A stretch of 64,000 bases of DNA from Halopseudomonas maritima (GTDB lineage Bacteria; Pseudomonadota; Gammaproteobacteria; Pseudomonadales; Pseudomonadaceae), in NCBI RefSeq assembly GCF_021545785.1, contig NZ_CP079801.1, positions 2,418,001-2,482,000 on the forward strand. Direction: 5' to 3'. Shown here in pieces: positions 1 through 7,922 of the stretch; positions within the stretch are counted from its first letter, which is position 1, and each line of letters opens with the position of its first letter. The position numbers and the translations under genes were made by a program. Under the pieces are notes generated by a model. It was not told the origin of the DNA and did no database searches. It saw only the letters and a list, made by a program, of their open reading frames with translations.

Positions 1-190
1 AGCCAAAGCAGTAGTAGAACTGTTTGTCGGGGCTGACGCTGAACGACGGCGACTTTTCGTTATGGAACGGGCACAGAGCGGAGTAGTTTTTGCCGGTCTT
101 TTTAAGCTTCAGGCGCGAGCCGACCGTCTCGACAATGTCGGTACGGGCGAGCAAGTCGTCAATGAAGCCTTGCGGGATAAGTCCGGCCAT
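1..190 (-). CDS. dnaG: DNA primase DnaG, N-terminal fragment
   Basis: The first 63 codons of DNA primase, cut by the window edge. DnaG makes the RNA primers for replication. The peptide begins MAGLIPQGFIDDLLARTDIV and shows most of the CHC2 zinc-binding domain: C40, H43 and C61 are visible and the fourth ligand lies off the window. The ATG is at 190-188. rpsU lies upstream on the same strand, the order of the conserved macromolecular-synthesis operon (rpsU-dnaG-rpoD). The catalytic TOPRIM domain is not in view. Confidence 0.95.
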   Translation of the reverse strand, partial: MAGLIPQGFIDDLLARTDIVETVGSRLKLKKTGKNYSALCPFHNEKSPSFSVSPDKQFYYCFG

Positions 191-347
191 CTACCTGTCT
201 GTCCTGTGCGGCAGCGCGGTCTGGTAGGCGCGCGACGCTCAAGTGGACCATAAACGCAAAAATCCAGCCAGTTCCTTGCGGAAGGCCGGACAGATGCGTG
301 TTCCAGTCGAAAATCAGTCTGCCCGAAAGGCCTTGTCGGCAATCGGT

Positions 348-365
348 GGGCCTGCAATCAGGCCC
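348..365 (-). other. Perfect hairpin between rpsU and dnaG
   Basis: GGGCCTG and CAGGCCC form a 7-bp perfect stem around a 4-nt loop, 21 nt after the rpsU stop. No T-run follows on the minus strand, so it is not a canonical intrinsic terminator. In E. coli a partial terminator separates rpsU from dnaG and lowers primase expression. A similar role, or RNA processing, is inferred here from position only. Confidence 0.45.
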
Positions 366-386
366 GGCAGAACTGAGGAATGGAAC

Positions 387-602
387 TCAGTACAGACGCT
401 CGCGGCGACGTTGCTCGCGCTGGATCTTCTTGGCGTGACGCTTAACAGCGGCAGCAGCCTTGCGCTTGCGCTCGGTAGTGGGCTTCTCATAAAACTCACG
501 ACGGCGTACTTCAGCCAGAACACCGGCTTTTTCGCAGGAGCGCTTGAAACGACGCAGAGCCACGTCGAAGGGTTCGTTCTCTTTAACTTTGACGGCAGGC
601 AT
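387..602 (-). CDS. rpsU: 30S ribosomal protein bS21
   Basis: Small-subunit ribosomal protein S21, 71 residues, the usual length. It starts MPAVKVKENEPFDVALRRFK and ends in a highly basic, Arg-rich tail (RREQRRRERLY-like), both typical of the family. It helps mRNA pairing during initiation on the 30S subunit. An AAAGG ribosome-binding site precedes the ATG. It is the first gene of the rpsU-dnaG operon and is divergent from tsaD. Confidence 0.97.
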   Translation of the reverse strand: MPAVKVKENEPFDVALRRFKRSCEKAGVLAEVRRREFYEKPTTERKRKAAAAVKRHAKKIQREQRRRERLY

Positions 603-678
603 GTCGTACCTTTCTCAAACGTTGGTAATCATTGCCCCAGGCGATTGGCCTGTGGCGATTGCATTTCAAGGGACGCGG

Positions 679-707
679 ATGTTACCGCCTAAATTGGATA
701 AATGCAA
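679..707 (-). promoter_or_regulatory. Candidate sigma70 promoter for rpsU-dnaG
   Basis: On the minus strand TTGCAT (-35, 707-702) and TAACAT (-10, 684-679) are separated by 17 nt, about 75 nt upstream of the rpsU ATG. The -10 matches 4 of 6 consensus bases and the -35 only 3 of 6. It is in the expected place for the operon promoter but was found by eye. Confidence 0.35.
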
Positions 708-809
708 AGCCTATGGCGACCATAAAGGCAAAAAACTGGCCTGCAGCCGCCGGGCTGATTATGATGCGCGGCTTATGGCATAGATGTGAAGTGAGGCACA
801 GGTTAAATC

Positions 810-1847
810 ATGCGCGTCTTGGGTATTGAAACCTCCTGCGATGAAACCGGTATCGCGCTGTACGACAGCGAGCGCGGCCTGCTGGCCGATGCGTTGTTCA
901 GTCAGATCGATTTGCACCGGGTGTACGGCGGCGTGGTGCCCGAACTGGCCTCGCGTGACCACGTTAAGCGCCTGGTGCCGTTGATGCGCGAGGTCTTTGC
1001 CAAGGCCGGGCTGCAGCCGGGCGAGGTGGATGCGGTGGCCTACACCGCTGGCCCTGGCCTGGTGGGAGCGCTGCTGGTGGGTGGCGCCTGCGCCCGCGCA
1101 CTGGCCTTTGCCTGGGGTGTGCCGGCGCTGGGCGTGCATCACATGGAAGGGCACTTGCTGGCGCCGATGCTGGAAGAAACGCCGCCTGAGTTTCCCTTTG
1201 TCGCCTTGCTGGTTTCCGGTGGTCATACCCAGTTGGTGCGCGTAGATGGCATTGGTGAGTACGAACTGCTGGGCGAGTCGCTGGATGACGCGGCTGGCGA
1301 GGCCTTCGACAAGACCGCCAAGCTGATGGGGCTGCCGTATCCGGGCGGCCCGGAGATCGCCAGGCTGGCCGAGCAGGGCCGCCCGGGTACGTTTGTGTTC
1401 CCGCGTCCGATGACCGATCGCCCCGGCCTGACCTTCAGTTTCAGCGGGCTGAAAACCGCTGTGCTGACCGCCTGGCAAGCCTGCGCCGCACAGGGCGAGC
1501 CGGATGCGCAGACGTTGGCTGATATCGCGCTGGGGTTTGAGACCGCCGTGGTCGAAACGCTCACCATCAAGTGCCGCCGCGCGTTGAAGCAGACGGGTTT
1601 GAAGCGGCTGGTGATTGCCGGCGGCGTAAGCGCCAATCGGCGCCTGCGCCAGCAGCTGGAAAGCATGACGGCCGAACTCAAGGGTAATGTGTTTTACGCG
1701 CGTCCGGCCTACTGCACCGACAACGGCGCAATGATCGCCTACGCCGGTTGCCAGCGACTGCTGGCAGGCCAGCAGGACGAAGGCGGGATTGAAACGCGCG
1801 CCCGCTGGCCCATGGAGCAGTTGCCGCCGATTGCGGTCAAGGCCTGA
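810..1847 (+). CDS. tsaD: tRNA N6-threonylcarbamoyladenosine synthase subunit TsaD
   Basis: TsaD (formerly Gcp/YgjD), 345 residues, transfers the threonylcarbamoyl group from TC-AMP to A37 of ANN-decoding tRNAs, working with TsaB and TsaE in the cytoplasm. It begins MRVLGIETSCDETGIALYD, the ASKHA-fold phosphate loop. The metal-binding motif HHMEGH is at residues 110-115, and VSGGHTQLV and the C-terminal AGGVSANRRLR segment are also present. Full length for the family. Divergent from rpsU and convergent with plsY, whose 3' end it overlaps by 11 bp. Confidence 0.97.
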   Translation: MRVLGIETSCDETGIALYDSERGLLADALFSQIDLHRVYGGVVPELASRDHVKRLVPLMREVFAKAGLQPGEVDAVAYTAGPGLVGALLVGGACARALAFAWGVPALGVHHMEGHLLAPMLEETPPEFPFVALLVSGGHTQLVRVDGIGEYELLGESLDDAAGEAFDKTAKLMGLPYPGGPEIARLAEQGRPGTFVFPRPMTDRPGLTFSFSGLKTAVLTAWQACAAQGEPDAQTLADIALGFETAVVETLTIKCRRALKQTGLKRLVIAGGVSANRRLRQQLESMTAELKGNVFYARPAYCTDNGAMIAYAGCQRLLAGQQDEGGIETRARWPMEQLPPIAVKA

Positions 1848-2421
1848 AGCGGTTTTCAACGCCAGCCAGCAGGCGACCAATATTCAGACGATGGCGCAGC
1901 AGGATCAGCAGCACCATCAGGGTCACCGGAATGAGCAGGCTGGGTGCCAGCCACGCGAGTGCCGGCGGCAGTGACAGCGCCGCCAGCAGGGACGCCAGCG
2001 AGGCGATGCGCTGCCAGTAGAAGGTGGCTAGCCAGAGCGTGGCGGCGATCAGCGCGGCAGGCCAGCAGAGCACCAGCATGACGCCGGCGGCGGTGGCAAC
2101 GCCCTTGCCACCCTGCAGGCGATGGAAGATGGGCAGGATATGGCCGCATACGGCGGCGAGTCCGACCCAGCCCTGTTGCAGGCTGGACAGCTCGGCGTGA
2201 CGGGCCAGAGCGACGGCGAGCGCGCCTTTGCCAAGGTCACCGGCCAGGGTGGCCAGGGCCAGGGAGCGATTGCCCAGGCGCAGCATGTTGCTGGCGCCGG
2301 GGTTACCCGAGCCGAGCTTGCGCGGGTCGGGCAGATGGCGCGCACGGCTGATCAGCACGGCGAAGGACACCGAGCCGAGCAGGTAGGCGATGATCAGCCA
2401 GAACGCAAAGTGGGTATGCAT
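1837..2421 (-). CDS. plsY: Glycerol-3-phosphate acyltransferase PlsY
   Basis: Integral membrane acyltransferase, 194 residues, that moves the acyl group from acyl-phosphate to glycerol-3-phosphate, the first step of phospholipid synthesis. The three conserved loops are visible: GSGNPGASN (37-45), GGKGVAT (104-110) and a C-terminal RHRLNIGRLL stretch. About five hydrophobic segments span the protein. I chose the ATG at 2421 (MHTHFAFWLI) because it begins just before the first membrane segment; an upstream in-frame ATG at 2463 would add a polar leader. Divergent from folB. Confidence 0.94.
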   Translation of the reverse strand: MHTHFAFWLIIAYLLGSVSFAVLISRARHLPDPRKLGSGNPGASNMLRLGNRSLALATLAGDLGKGALAVALARHAELSSLQQGWVGLAAVCGHILPIFHRLQGGKGVATAAGVMLVLCWPAALIAATLWLATFYWQRIASLASLLAALSLPPALAWLAPSLLIPVTLMVLLILLRHRLNIGRLLAGVENRFRP

Positions 2422-2474
2422 GCAGCTGCCCCGGGCAAAATGACGTTTGATTGTAGTCGACACGGGAGCGTGCT

Positions 2475-2837
2475 GTGGACCAGGTTTTTATCAGAGGGCT
2501 GGCGGTGGACACGGTTATTGGTGTCTACGACTGGGAACGCACCATCACCCAGCGGCTGGTCTTCGATCTTGAGATGGGCTGGGATATTCGCCCGGCGGCT
2601 GCTGAGGATGAGTTGGCGCATACGCTCAACTATGCTGCGATCAGCGAGCGGTTGCAGGCCTTTGTCGGCCAGAGCCGCTATTTGCTGGTGGAGACCCTGG
2701 CCGAAGAACTGGCTGCGCTGTTGATGACCGAGTTCGGCATTCCCTGGCTGCGCCTGCAGGTCACCAAACCGGGCGCCGTGCCGGCAGCCGCGGGCGGGGT
2801 TGGCGTGATTATTGAACGGGGAGTCAAAACGGCGTGA
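2475..2837 (+). CDS. folB: Dihydroneopterin aldolase FolB
   Basis: FolB, 120 residues, converts dihydroneopterin to 6-hydroxymethyl-dihydropterin plus glycolaldehyde in folate synthesis. Family features are the start MDQVFIRGLAVDTVIGVYDWE, the LLVETLAEELA segment with the pterin-binding Glu, and the VTKPGAVPAAAGGVGV segment with the catalytic Lys. The start codon is GTG. The stop overlaps the folK start by 4 nt (GTGA), so the two consecutive folate genes are probably translationally coupled. Confidence 0.95.
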   Translation: MDQVFIRGLAVDTVIGVYDWERTITQRLVFDLEMGWDIRPAAAEDELAHTLNYAAISERLQAFVGQSRYLLVETLAEELAALLMTEFGIPWLRLQVTKPGAVPAAAGGVGVIIERGVKTA

Positions 2838-3376
2838 CCAGGGTTTATCTGGGCATTGGTTCCAACACGGGTCGTGAACACCATCTGGCGCGCGGTCTTG
2901 ATGCACTGAGCGAGCTGTGTGGCGGGCTGCAGTTGTCGCCGTTGTTCGAGAGCGAAGCTGTTGGGGTGCTGGGCACGCGTTTTTACAACATGGTGGTCGG
3001 GCTGGAAACCCACCTGAATCTGGCTGATCTGAATGCGGCGCTCAAGGCAATCGAAGCCGCCTGTGGCCGCCGGGAGTCACCGCTGCCGGGGCGCATCACC
3101 CTGGATATCGACATTTTGTGCTATGGCGATTTGAGCGGCGTGCATGAGGGTATTGTGCTGCCGCGCCCGGAGGTCACCCGCAACGCCTTTGTACTCTGGC
3201 CGCTGGCGCTGCTGGCGCCGCAGCAGCGCTTGCCGGGAGCCGAACAGACCTTTGCACAGCTGTGGGCGGGCTGGCAGGGCAGCCAGTCACTGTGGCCAGT
3301 GGCGTTCAGTTGGCGTGATCGCGAGCTGACGCCTGCGCATCTGCTGGCGAGCTATCAGCCGCGCGAGGCCTTGTAG
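2834..3376 (+). CDS. folK: 2-amino-4-hydroxy-6-hydroxymethyldihydropteridine pyrophosphokinase
   Basis: HPPK, 180 residues, pyrophosphorylates the product of FolB using ATP. It begins TRVYLGIGSNTG and carries GRITLDIDILCYGD, a form of the R-x3-LDxDIL metal-binding motif, followed by LPRPEVTRNAFVLWPL. The start is a GTG overlapping the folB stop. Pseudomonads often have a second folK near panBC, so this may be one of two copies. Its 3' end overlaps cca by 22 bp on the opposite strand. Confidence 0.92.
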   Translation: MTRVYLGIGSNTGREHHLARGLDALSELCGGLQLSPLFESEAVGVLGTRFYNMVVGLETHLNLADLNAALKAIEAACGRRESPLPGRITLDIDILCYGDLSGVHEGIVLPRPEVTRNAFVLWPLALLAPQQRLPGAEQTFAQLWAGWQGSQSLWPVAFSWRDRELTPAHLLASYQPREAL

Positions 3377-4593
3377 TCGCTGAGCGCCTCCAGCCGCGCC
3401 TGTTCCAGCGCGCGTCCCATCTCTGCACCCTGTAACCCCTTTTCCAGCAACGGTCGAATGTCCACGCCGCGTGCGGCCTCTGCCGCGCCGCGCAGGTAGT
3501 CCGCCTGTGGGTAGGGGCGCGTCTCAAACCCGGTGCGACCTTGCGCATCGGCAATGCACACCGCCAGAAACTGCTCGAAGCGCTCGCCGCGGCGGTAGAT
3601 ATCCAGCGCCTTGAACAGCTTGAGCAGCGTTTGTGGGCGCAGCTCCAGCGCCCGATGGCAATGGGTGTGGTACTCGCAGGCCAGCAGCGCCAGTTCCTGA
3701 CAGTCGCGCGGTGCCTTGCAGCGCTTGTTGACGGCTTTCACCGCCTTCAGTCCGCTGGTCTCGTGGCCGTGGTGCTTGGGCCAGTGTGCTGGCGGCGTCA
3801 GGCCTTTGCCCAGATCGTGCAGCAGGCAGGCCCAGCGGGCGGGCAGTGGTAATTGATCGCGGGCGGCGATGTGCAGTACCTGCAGTACGTGCACGCCGGT
3901 ATCAATCTCCGGGTGATGGGCTTCGGGTTGCGGTACGCCAAACAGTGCGTCGACCTCCGGCAGCAGTTCGGCCAGCGCGCCGCAGTCACGCAACACCTGA
4001 ATGAAAACCTCCGGGTTCGGCTCCATCAGCGCGCGGCTGATTTCCATCCAGCTGCGTTCTGCTGTCAGCGTTTTCAACTCGCCCGACTCGCTCAGCTGGC
4101 GCATCAGTGCCATGGTGTCATCGGCCACCCGAAAGCCCAGACGGGCGTAACGCGCGGCAAAGCGGGCGACGCGCAATACGCGCAGCGGGTCTTCGGCAAA
4201 GGCGGGGGAGACGTGGCGCAACAGCTTGTTGTCGAGGTCTTGCTGACCGCCGTAGGGGTCGATGATCTGGCCGTCTTCGGCCTGCGCCATGGCGTTGATC
4301 GTCAGGTCGCGGCGGATCAAGTCTTCTTCCAGTGTCACGTCCGGGCTGGTGTGAAACACAAAGCCGCCGTAGCCGACACCGCTCTTGCGCTCGGTGCGTG
4401 CCAGGGCATATTCCTCGCCCGAGGTCGGGTGTAGAAACACCGGAAAATCCTGCCCCACCGGCCGAAACCCATCGCGCTGCAGCTGCTCCGGCGTCGCGCC
4501 AACCACCACCCAGTCGCGGTCTGTCACAGGCAGACCCAACAATCGGTCACGGACGGCGCCGCCGACTAGGTAGGTGGAATAGGGCTCGGACAT
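3355..4593 (-). CDS. cca: CCA-adding enzyme / multifunctional tRNA nucleotidyltransferase
   Basis: Adds or repairs the 3'-CCA end of tRNA. 412 residues. The nucleotidyltransferase core shows GGAVRD (11-16) and the metal-binding D25-x-D27. An HD-domain motif, HDLGKG with HD at 259-260, follows, as in the long gammaproteobacterial enzymes that also have phosphohydrolase activity. Convergent with folK, sharing 22 bp. Its downstream partner on the same strand is the spoVR operon, from which it is separated by a repeat element. Confidence 0.95.
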   Translation of the reverse strand: MSEPYSTYLVGGAVRDRLLGLPVTDRDWVVVGATPEQLQRDGFRPVGQDFPVFLHPTSGEEYALARTERKSGVGYGGFVFHTSPDVTLEEDLIRRDLTINAMAQAEDGQIIDPYGGQQDLDNKLLRHVSPAFAEDPLRVLRVARFAARYARLGFRVADDTMALMRQLSESGELKTLTAERSWMEISRALMEPNPEVFIQVLRDCGALAELLPEVDALFGVPQPEAHHPEIDTGVHVLQVLHIAARDQLPLPARWACLLHDLGKGLTPPAHWPKHHGHETSGLKAVKAVNKRCKAPRDCQELALLACEYHTHCHRALELRPQTLLKLFKALDIYRRGERFEQFLAVCIADAQGRTGFETRPYPQADYLRGAAEAARGVDIRPLLEKGLQGAEMGRALEQARLEALSDYKASRG

Positions 4594-4625
4594 GGGGGCT
4601 CGCGGTCAGTTGTTTGTGGGGGTAG

Positions 4626-4900
4626 AGCTTGCAGCTTGCAGCAGATGGCTGCAAGGGGCTTGAGGCTGGAAGCTTGAAGCAGTCCGAGGTGTTACGGACA
4701 TTGGCTTTTTGCCCATCAGCGTCTTTGATTCGCAGCCGACCTCGTTGGCGACTGGAGGTATGTCGCGTCCGTACAGCAGGTCGCGTTCAGGCTGCAAGTC
4801 AGATGTTCGGTTTTCCCGCAGACTCCGCGTGACAGGATTTTGGCCGGCCCCACCCTGATTAAGCCTCCAGCCTCCAGCCTCCAGCCTCCAGCCTCCAGCC
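4626..4900. repeat. Heptamer inverted-arm element R1
   Basis: This fills most of the 321-bp gap between spoVR and cca. The left arm (4626-4680) is made of AGCTTGC, GGCTTGA, GGCTGGA and AGCTTGA units. The right arm (4862-4900) is five perfect copies of AGCCTCC plus AGCC. The arms are inversely related and flank a 181-bp core in which I see nothing recognisable. The right arm ends 14 nt from the spoVR stop. Confidence 0.85.
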
Positions 4901-4914
4901 GGCGCGCAGCGCCG

Positions 4915-6468
4915 TCAGATGGGCGGTATATTCAGATCAAACTTGGGTATCCGTTCTTCTTCGGGCTCGGGGCGGGGTGGGATGTGGGCTTCGCTGACCA
5001 CGTGGTTACCGTCGAGGCTTTGCAGGTGCACGTCAAAGCCCCACAGCCGATGCAGGTGACGGAGCATTTCTTCGGTTGAATCGCCGAGTGGTTTGCCCTG
5101 GTGACGCTGATGGCGCAGGGTGATGGAGCGGTCGCCGCGGCGGTCCACCGACCAGACCTGGATGTTCGGCTCGCGGTTGCCGAGGTTGTACTGCGCGGCC
5201 AGCAGCTCGCGGACGGCGCGATAGCCGCTGTCATCGTGAATCGCGGCGACCTCCAGGTGGTCGTCGGCTTCGTCATCGACGATGGCAAACAGCTTGAAGT
5301 CGCGAATCACCTTGGGCGACAGGTACTGCAGGATGAAACTTTCGTCCTTGAAGGTGCGCATGGCGAACTTGAGAGTTTCCAGCCAGTCACTGCCGGCAAT
5401 GTCGGGGAACCAGCGGCGATCTTCCTCGGTTGGGTGTTCGCAGATGCGGCGAATGTCCTGCATCATGGCAAAGCCCAGCGCGTAGGGGTTGATGCCGCTG
5501 TACCAGTTGCTGTCGAACGGTGGCTGGTAGACCACGCTGGTGTGCGACTGCAGAAACTCCATCATGAAACCGTCGGTCACCTTGCCCTCGTCGTACAGGT
5601 GATTGAGCAGGGTGTAGTGCCAGAAGGTCGCCCAGCCCTCGTTCATCACCTGGGTCTGGCGCTGCGGATAAAAATATTGGGCGATCTTGCGCACGATACG
5701 CACCACTTCGCGCTGCCAGGGCTCGAGCAGCGGCGCGTTTTTTTCGATGAAATACAGCAGATTTTCCTGTGGCTCGCTGGGGTAGCGCGCGGTGTCTTCG
5801 GCTTCGGCGTGGTGGTGCGGGTTGACCGGAATGGTGCGCCACAGCTCGTTTACCTGTCGCTGCAGGTGCTCCTCGCGCTCGCGCTGGCGTTGACGTTCCT
5901 CGGCGGCGGAGATGGGGTAGGGGCGTTTGTAGCGGTCCACGCCGTAGTTCATCAGGGCGTGGCAGGAGTCGAGCAGGTCTTCTACCGCGTCGATGCCGTA
6001 GCGCTCTTCGCACTCGGTGATGTACTGCTTGGCGAACACCAGGTAGTCGATGATGGCGCTGGCGTCGGTCCAGCTGCGAAACAGGTAGTTGCCCTTGAAG
6101 AAGGAGTTGTGCCCGTAGCTGGCGTGGGCGATCACCAGTGCCTGCATGCACATGGTGTTCTCTTCCATCAGGTAGGCGATGCAGGGGTCGGAGTTGATGA
6201 CAATTTCGTAGGCCAGCCCCATATGGCCGCGGCGGTAGCCCTTTTCGGTGGCCAGAAAGTGTTTGCCGTAGGACCAATGGTGATAACCCAGCGGCATGCC
6301 GACCGAGGCGTAGGCGTCCATCATCTGCTCGGCGGTAATGACCTCGATCTGATTGGGGTAGGTGTCCAGCCCATACACCTCGTGGGCGATCCGGCCGATC
6401 TCCTGGTCGTATTCGCGGATCAGCTCAAAGGTCCACTCCGAGCCGGTGGAAATGGGCGTGCGGCTCAT
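4915..6468 (-). CDS. SpoVR family protein
   Basis: 517 residues, homologous to E. coli YcgB and Bacillus SpoVR; the biochemical function is unknown. The N-terminus (PISTGSEWTFELIREYDQEI) and the conserved NEGWATFWHY and HHWSYGKHF motifs are clear family signatures. It is the last gene of the prkA-yeaH-spoVR set, an arrangement conserved widely in Proteobacteria and linked to stationary phase and stress. Its ATG overlaps the yeaH stop by 4 nt, so the two are probably coupled. No signal peptide. Confidence 0.93.
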   Translation of the reverse strand: MSRTPISTGSEWTFELIREYDQEIGRIAHEVYGLDTYPNQIEVITAEQMMDAYASVGMPLGYHHWSYGKHFLATEKGYRRGHMGLAYEIVINSDPCIAYLMEENTMCMQALVIAHASYGHNSFFKGNYLFRSWTDASAIIDYLVFAKQYITECEERYGIDAVEDLLDSCHALMNYGVDRYKRPYPISAAEERQRQREREEHLQRQVNELWRTIPVNPHHHAEAEDTARYPSEPQENLLYFIEKNAPLLEPWQREVVRIVRKIAQYFYPQRQTQVMNEGWATFWHYTLLNHLYDEGKVTDGFMMEFLQSHTSVVYQPPFDSNWYSGINPYALGFAMMQDIRRICEHPTEEDRRWFPDIAGSDWLETLKFAMRTFKDESFILQYLSPKVIRDFKLFAIVDDEADDHLEVAAIHDDSGYRAVRELLAAQYNLGNREPNIQVWSVDRRGDRSITLRHQRHQGKPLGDSTEEMLRHLHRLWGFDVHLQSLDGNHVVSEAHIPPRPEPEEERIPKFDLNIPPI

Positions 6469-7736
6469 GTCGCCATCCTCTTCTGGAACAGCTTGCGGAA
6501 CACCGGGTAGATGTCACCGGCGTCGACGATCTGCTGCTGGGCGAAGCTGTCGGCAAAGTGCTCGGCTACCGCCTCGTACTCGTGCCAGAGCGTTTGATGC
6601 TCGCGCGGGGTGATCTCCACATAGCAGTAGTACTGCATCGCCGGCATGATCTGGCGCACCAGCAGATCGCGGCAGATGGGCGAGTCATCGTTCCAGTTAT
6701 CGCCGTCGGAGGCCTGGGCGCAGTACAGGTTCCACTCGCCCGGCGGGTAGCGCTCCTCGACGATCTGCTGCATCAGGCGCAGGGCGCTGGAGACGATGGT
6801 GCCGCCGGTTTCGCGCGAGTAGAAAAACTCCTCCTCATCCACCTCCTTGGCGCTGGTGTGGTGGCGGATGAAGATCACGTCGATACGCTCGTAGTTACGC
6901 TGCAGGAACAGGTAGAGCAGGATGTAAAAGCGTTTGGCCAGGTCTTTGGTGGCCTGGGTCATAGACCCGGAGACATCCATCAGGCAGAACATCACGGCCT
7001 TGGATGATGGCGTTGGCTGTTTGACGATCAGGTTGTAGCGCAGGTCGAAGGTATCCAGGAAGGGGATGCGCTCGATGCGGTTACGCAGCGCAGAAATTTC
7101 CTCCTGCAGGCGCTGGATACCGCTGAGATCATCCGGGTGCTCAAGCCTGAGCTGCTCCAGCTCAGCGCGGGCCTCACGCAGCCGCCTGCGGCTGCCGCCG
7201 CCCAAGGCGATACGGCGAGCCTGGGCGGCGCGCATGGAGCGAACGATGTTGATGCGCGAGGGGTTGCCCTGCTGGCTGATGCCGGCGCGCACCGGCTTGA
7301 AGCTGTCGGTGTCGGTCAGCTGGCGTTTGACCAGGTTGGGCAGGGCGAGGTCTTCAAACATAAAGTCCAGAAACTCGTCCTGGGTGATCTGAAAGACGAA
7401 TTCGTCCATCCCCTCGCCGCTGTCGCCAGCCTGGCTGCCACCCCGTCCGCCGCCACCGCCCTGTGGCCGGGCGATGCGGTCGCCGCTGGCGAACTCGCGG
7501 TTGCCCGGATGCACCTGAGTCTGGCGGCCGCCCTTGCCGTGATGAAAGATGGGTTCGTCGATATCGCGATTGGGGATGCTGATGCTTTCGCCGTGCTCGA
7601 TATCGGTGATCGAGCGCCGCCCGACAGCGTCTTCGACCGCCTTTTTGATATGTGATTTGTAGCGCCGCAGAAACCGCTGGCGGTTCACGGTGCTCTTGTT
7701 CTTGCCGTTCAGACGGCGGTCAATCACGTAGCTCAT
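6465..7736 (-). CDS. YeaH/DUF444 family von Willebrand factor A-like protein
   Basis: 423 residues, DUF444 family, homologue of E. coli YeaH. The first 110 residues are polar with a Gly-rich stretch near 92-107. A vWA-type fold follows, with the MIDAS motif DVSGS at 254-258. In E. coli yeaG-yeaH acts in nitrogen starvation and stress survival, and the protein is thought to be a partner of the PrkA kinase. It overlaps spoVR by 4 nt and is separated from prkA by a 186-bp gap holding repeat element R2. Confidence 0.93.
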   Translation of the reverse strand: MSYVIDRRLNGKNKSTVNRQRFLRRYKSHIKKAVEDAVGRRSITDIEHGESISIPNRDIDEPIFHHGKGGRQTQVHPGNREFASGDRIARPQGGGGGRGGSQAGDSGEGMDEFVFQITQDEFLDFMFEDLALPNLVKRQLTDTDSFKPVRAGISQQGNPSRINIVRSMRAAQARRIALGGGSRRRLREARAELEQLRLEHPDDLSGIQRLQEEISALRNRIERIPFLDTFDLRYNLIVKQPTPSSKAVMFCLMDVSGSMTQATKDLAKRFYILLYLFLQRNYERIDVIFIRHHTSAKEVDEEEFFYSRETGGTIVSSALRLMQQIVEERYPPGEWNLYCAQASDGDNWNDDSPICRDLLVRQIMPAMQYYCYVEITPREHQTLWHEYEAVAEHFADSFAQQQIVDAGDIYPVFRKLFQKRMAT

Positions 7737-7767
7737 TCAGGGCCCTCCGGGCCAGCACCTTTCAGGC

Positions 7768-7904
7768 AGCTGCAAGCGACAAGCTTCAAGCTGCAAGTAA
7801 AAGCGCTGGCGCTGCCGATCTCTTCGTGAGCCTCAAGCCATAATGCGGCGCAGGCCAGCTTGCCGCTTGAAGCTTGCCGCTTGAAGCTTGCCGCTTGAAG
7901 CTGC
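7768..7904. repeat. Heptamer inverted-arm element R2
   Basis: It lies in the prkA-yeaH gap inside an operon. The right arm (7857-7904) is three perfect copies of the 14-mer AGCTTGCCGCTTGA, a double heptamer, plus AGCTGC. The left arm (7768-7802) holds the complementary units (CAAGCTT, CAAGCTG). The left arm is 34/35 identical to that of R3 at 28544-28578. The right arm ends 18 nt from the prkA stop. Confidence 0.85.
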
Positions 7905-7922
7905 CCAGCGACGGCGCAGCCG

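Noticed and set aside
5101..6510. Long open frame on the plus strand opposite spoVR and yeaH
   Set aside because: It is antisense to clearly conserved genes, has no family features, and GC-rich DNA makes such frames common.
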